From Desulfotignum sp. (GTDB lineage Bacteria > Desulfobacterota > Desulfobacteria > Desulfobacterales > Desulfobacteraceae), in contig JAABSA010000013.1 in the NCBI GenBank assembly GCA_011390635.1, positions 35,887-90,428 of the forward strand: DNA of 54,542 nt. The letters run 5' to 3'. Under the pieces are notes generated by a model that did not search any database, was not told the origin of the DNA, and saw nothing but the letters and a program-made list of their open reading frames with translations. Below, one piece after another: positions 52,129-54,542 of this stretch (its first letter is position 1; the number at the start of each line of letters is the position of its first letter). Made by a program: the position numbers and the translations under genes.

Positions 52129-52692
52129 TCAGATGGTACCCAACCCGAATTTTTCATTGATGTCACGAATAAAATTCTTGTATGGCAGGTCGTTGTGATA
52201 GTGCAGGTAAGCGACCAGCTCCTTGATTTTGTCATGGGTGATGTGGTCTGATTCCACCATGATGGCCAAAAGATCCAGGATACGCATGACCTTAATTCCC
52301 AGCGACCTTGCCAGATCAATCATGTCTTTGTCATCGGTGACGACCGGAATGGAAAGAACATATCCGACGGACAACGCACGGACATCGACTTCTGAAGCAC
52401 CAAAGCCCTGGTTCATATTATGATTCCAGATGTAAGACCAGGCAATCTCGATATTTTTTTTATCCTCTTTTGACAACGAAATGCTTTTTGAACGATTTTC
52501 TTTGAATTCTTTCAGGTTCACCCAGGGAAAATTCCGGGTCAATCTTTTTGCGCGGTTAAATTCCCTTTGGAATTCTTTAATAACGTAAAGCGTATAATCG
52601 TTTTTTCCAAAGGTAACAAAAAGCAATGGATGTATGGTCTGAGCCAGTCTCAGATATGCATTGGTATCCAGAAGGATTTTGGATTGGGGCAT
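52129..52692 (-). CDS. PIN-domain protein, toxin candidate
   Basis: A 187-residue protein with a PIN-type N-terminus, KILLDTNAYLRLAQ (first acidic residue), and VVTDDKDMIDLARSLGIKVM (later acidic residues), with GASEVDVRALSVGY between. It is longer than VapC and lies directly after the XRE-ImmA gene, stop TAG followed at once by ATG. Such a pair, a regulator with a metallopeptidase domain plus a PIN protein, is a predicted toxin-antitoxin type. Confidence 0.78.
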   Translation of the reverse strand: MPQSKILLDTNAYLRLAQTIHPLLFVTFGKNDYTLYVIKEFQREFNRAKRLTRNFPWVNLKEFKENRSKSISLSKEDKKNIEIAWSYIWNHNMNQGFGASEVDVRALSVGYVLSIPVVTDDKDMIDLARSLGIKVMRILDLLAIMVESDHITHDKIKELVAYLHYHNDLPYKNFIRDINEKFGLGTI

Positions 52693-53829
52693 CTATCTGG
52701 TCAGCTCCGCATGTATCTCTTTTGCATCCAGCAAGGTGGTAGAAAGAACGGTCTGGACAAACCCGAATGATTTTTCTTTTTCTGACAGATATTTTTTTAA
52801 TATGTTGAAGAACGGGGTTTTGAATTCTTTTTCAGCTATCGAAATATAGCCGGCTGCTGAATATTCTTTCCCTTTGTTCAGCATTTCGCTGACTGTCTGA
52901 TTCTTTTTGTTTAACCTGGTTGTGGCCGAATACAGACTTTTATCAAAAGTCAGCTTCTCTTTTCCATAGTTGTCAGCATAGGTGTTTATGGACCGATAAA
53001 CGGTTATCGGAGAGATCGCATGTTTTTTTGCCAACCGCTGAATGACCGACACTTTTTGCGTTGTTGCCTTGGCCTCCGTGATTTCCTTATAGGCTCTTTT
53101 CGCGCATTCTTTTGGAAAAAGAAGGGCCTGGGCAAATTCATCTGCAAAATCTTCACTCAGATCCGTATTGTCATGCAGGGTAGGAGAAATAACATGCCCC
53201 AGTTCATGCACCATCCAAAACAGAAAATCAGAGATATTGCTGTCCAGATTCAAATAAATCCAGGTGGTTTTTGATCCGGGCAGATAAATCCTTAGAGCAT
53301 TTCCATGGTTCTGCTTGCTGCCCCACAGCACAGGTATGATTATCACTTCCAGATCGATGAATTTCTGAATGATTTGATGGGGTGCAATCGGATCACAAGG
53401 TCCCACCTCAAGATCTTTTCGTATTTGAGAAGATACTTTTTGCAGGTAATGGTATTCAACCACAGGATTTTTTAATGTCGGAGGCTGCACCAGATTGTCA
53501 AAAGGACAAAAATCAACCAGCTGTTCCAGCAATTTTGCCATGTCGACAGCTTTTTCAAAATGGCTGTCCCTTGTTTTTCTGTTCATTTTTTTCCGGAACG
53601 AAACAACCGGCGCCATGGGAGACGGCATCTCTACAACCAGTTGGTCCAGAGGAAGCCCAAGGGTAAAACCCATTTTCAGCAATTTATCGGGCCGGGGAAA
53701 TTTTTCCCCCTTGAACCAGCTGGTTACTATGGTCCGTGACACATCAATGGCCTCAGCAAGCTTTTTCTGATTGAGGCCCTTCATATCCATGGCGTTTTTC
53801 AGAACGTCTATGTTCAATTCTTTTTTCAT
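52693..53829 (-). CDS. XRE-family regulator with ImmA/IrrE-type peptidase domain
   Basis: A 378-residue protein with an N-terminal XRE helix-turn-helix (about 10-65; LAEAIDVSRTIVTSWFKGEK) and a C-terminal zinc metallopeptidase domain with HELGH near residue 210 and the downstream EDFADEFAQALLFP glutamate region. Proteins of this type bind operators and are removed, or cleave repressors, on stress. It is probably the antitoxin and regulator of the PIN protein encoded next. The start codon has no ribosome binding site, and the promoter lies only a few bases upstream, so the mRNA may be leaderless. Confidence 0.85.
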   Translation of the reverse strand: MKKELNIDVLKNAMDMKGLNQKKLAEAIDVSRTIVTSWFKGEKFPRPDKLLKMGFTLGLPLDQLVVEMPSPMAPVVSFRKKMNRKTRDSHFEKAVDMAKLLEQLVDFCPFDNLVQPPTLKNPVVEYHYLQKVSSQIRKDLEVGPCDPIAPHQIIQKFIDLEVIIIPVLWGSKQNHGNALRIYLPGSKTTWIYLNLDSNISDFLFWMVHELGHVISPTLHDNTDLSEDFADEFAQALLFPKECAKRAYKEITEAKATTQKVSVIQRLAKKHAISPITVYRSINTYADNYGKEKLTFDKSLYSATTRLNKKNQTVSEMLNKGKEYSAAGYISIAEKEFKTPFFNILKKYLSEKEKSFGFVQTVLSTTLLDAKEIHAELTR

Positions 53830-53835
53830 ATCTGA

Positions 53836-53864
53836 AATTTATACAGCGTGTAAACTTTTGTCAA
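53836..53864 (-). promoter_or_regulatory. Promoter and operator candidate of the XRE-PIN pair
   Basis: On the minus strand TTGACA (53864-53859) is followed by TATAAA after 15 bp (53843-53838) or TAAATT after 17 bp (53841-53836). An imperfect inverted repeat, TTTACACGCTGTATAAA (53854-53838), lies over the -10 region, consistent with autoregulation. Transcription would start close to the ATG at 53829. Confidence 0.5.
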
Positions 53865-53877
53865 CTTGTTTTTTAAT

Positions 53878-53919
53878 TCAGCGCCCCCTTGCATATTGCA
53901 CCGCTTTTTGTGCATGAAT
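53878..53919 (-). pseudogene. Remnant of a racemase gene 3' end
   Basis: The minus strand reads IHAQKAVQYARGR and then a stop; the intact racemase at 35172-35867 ends IHAQKAVQYALQR and a stop. About 35 of 42 bases agree. The fragment sits between the partial helicase gene and the XRE gene. It implies that a second racemase gene, or a piece of it, was once here. Confidence 0.6.
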
Positions 53920-53931
53920 CTTCCGCCGGCA

Positions 53932-54542
53932 TCAGCGAACGTGAAAATCTCTGGCAGCCTGCTTTCCACAGCTTCCCAGCCGCAGCAGATTATGGATATA
54001 GCTCTTTGCTCCCTCCTGCTGGAACAGAATATGGCATGCTTCCATCTGCTGTCTTGTGACCCCCCAGAGATGTTCCATTTCATGGACCGGGGTGTTGGAT
54101 ACCACAAAACTGTTCAGAGTCACGGACGGATCACCCAGGCGGGTTTCGATCTCTTTGACGGTTTGGTGGAACTGGATTTTGGGGTCCTGGAAGCTTAAGT
54201 TCCGGATGCCTTTGGGATCAACAAAGCTGATGTGCTCATGGTCGCCGTCAATGAGCCAGACAATGAAATCCGGGTGAAAGTTGCCGGCTTCGAAAAATCC
54301 CACGCCCCTGCCTCTGCTCTGGTTGCGCAGCAGGTAAAGTTCTTTGTCTTTGAGCAGATCAGGTGCGGAATCGTGGTACATTTTCAGGTCTTCCACAAAA
54401 CGGCGCTCCCCGGGATTTAAAGGGGCCGGTCGGATCTCCAGGTCGGAGCCGGCCAGATAGAGCAGCGGTTCGTATAAGTGCCGGCCGAACGGAATGGCGC
54501 GCAGCCCGGCAAACCGCCAGGGAGTCAGCTTGCCGGAATCGA
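53932..54542 (-). CDS. Helicase/restriction-type protein, C-terminal part
   Basis: The frame is open to the right edge, so the start lies outside the window. About 203 residues are visible. [20 protein letters not shown] followed by FVDPKG fits a PD-(D/E)XK nuclease-like site (Asp in HPDFIVW; Asp-x-Lys in FVDPKG), as at the C-terminus of type III restriction-like or DEAD/DEAH helicases. The preceding stretch ([20 protein letters not shown] and on) contacts the helicase core in such proteins. It is probably part of a restriction or DNA-defence locus continuing to the right. Confidence 0.6.
   Translation of the reverse strand, partial: DSGKLTPWRFAGLRAIPFGRHLYEPLLYLAGSDLEIRPAPLNPGERRFVEDLKMYHDSAPDLLKDKELYLLRNQSRGRGVGFFEAGNFHPDFIVWLIDGDHEHISFVDPKGIRNLSFQDPKIQFHQTVKEIETRLGDPSVTLNSFVVSNTPVHEMEHLWGVTRQQMEACHILFQQEGAKSYIHNLLRLGSCGKQAARDFHVR

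Noticed and set aside
43492-54542. CRISPR array or transposase/integrase that could explain the repeats in the island.
   Set aside because: The repeats are unequal pieces of one gene without regular spacers, and no recombinase motif was found in either strand.

Overview
The window reads as a chromosomal segment of an anaerobic deltaproteobacterium, most likely a sulfate reducer of the Desulfobacteraceae type. This is inferred from the gene mix: a sarcosine-oxidase-like complex paired with electron-transfer flavoprotein, a flavodoxin/ferredoxin protein, fumarate-reductase remnants, PII/Amt, and moderate GC. No rRNA or tRNA gene and no CRISPR array was found, and the genus cannot be fixed from sequence alone.

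Layout. 1-5.4 kb holds housekeeping genes (carB 3' end, purF, a radical SAM protein, an RhlE-like helicase, nadE). 5.4-16.4 kb, mostly on the minus strand, is a catabolic block: soxB-soxD-soxA-soxG, a further FAD oxidoreductase, etfB-etfA and a PAS/sigma-54 activator. Divergent from soxB is an RpiR-family regulator, and the shared intergenic region has two promoters and a long inverted repeat. I read this as demethylation of sarcosine and perhaps dimethylglycine, with electrons passed to ETF. 16.5-33.4 kb carries transporters and general functions: a TauE-type permease, a prolyl-tRNA-deacylase homologue, CorA, a HAD phosphatase, a phosphonate-type ABC transporter, glnK-amtB behind a clear sigma-54 promoter, a methyltransferase, a CsaA-like protein, an MFS protein, an MlaC-like protein, pncB, a LOG protein and an ABC-F ATPase preceded by a terminator in its own leader.

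33.4-38.6 kb is a scarred zone. Intact 2-hydroxyacid dehydrogenase, aspartate/glutamate racemase and diaminopropionate ammonia-lyase genes lie among an alpha/beta-hydrolase remnant, a duplicated scrap of the lyase gene and truncated frdA/frdB-like genes, beside an EFR1-type ferredoxin. 38.7-43.4 kb encodes a YhaN/YhaO-type (SbcCD-like) ATPase and nuclease pair.

43.5-54.5 kb is an accessory island of toxin-antitoxin modules: VapBC, a truncated FitAB-like pair, ParD/ParE-like, Fic, BrnT/BrnA, two addiction-module/ParE pairs (one with a cut toxin), and an XRE-ImmA/PIN pair. Between them lie two copies of a NUDIX-helicase unit. One copy is broken into pieces separated by toxin-antitoxin or Fic genes. 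Three copies of the helicase 3' end are present, and two of them stop at the same short sequence, which also begins another fragment. This recurrent junction is the most unusual feature of the window and suggests repeated cassette insertion at a fixed place in the helicase 3' end. The window ends inside the 3' part of a helicase/restriction-type gene with a PD-(D/E)XK-like motif.
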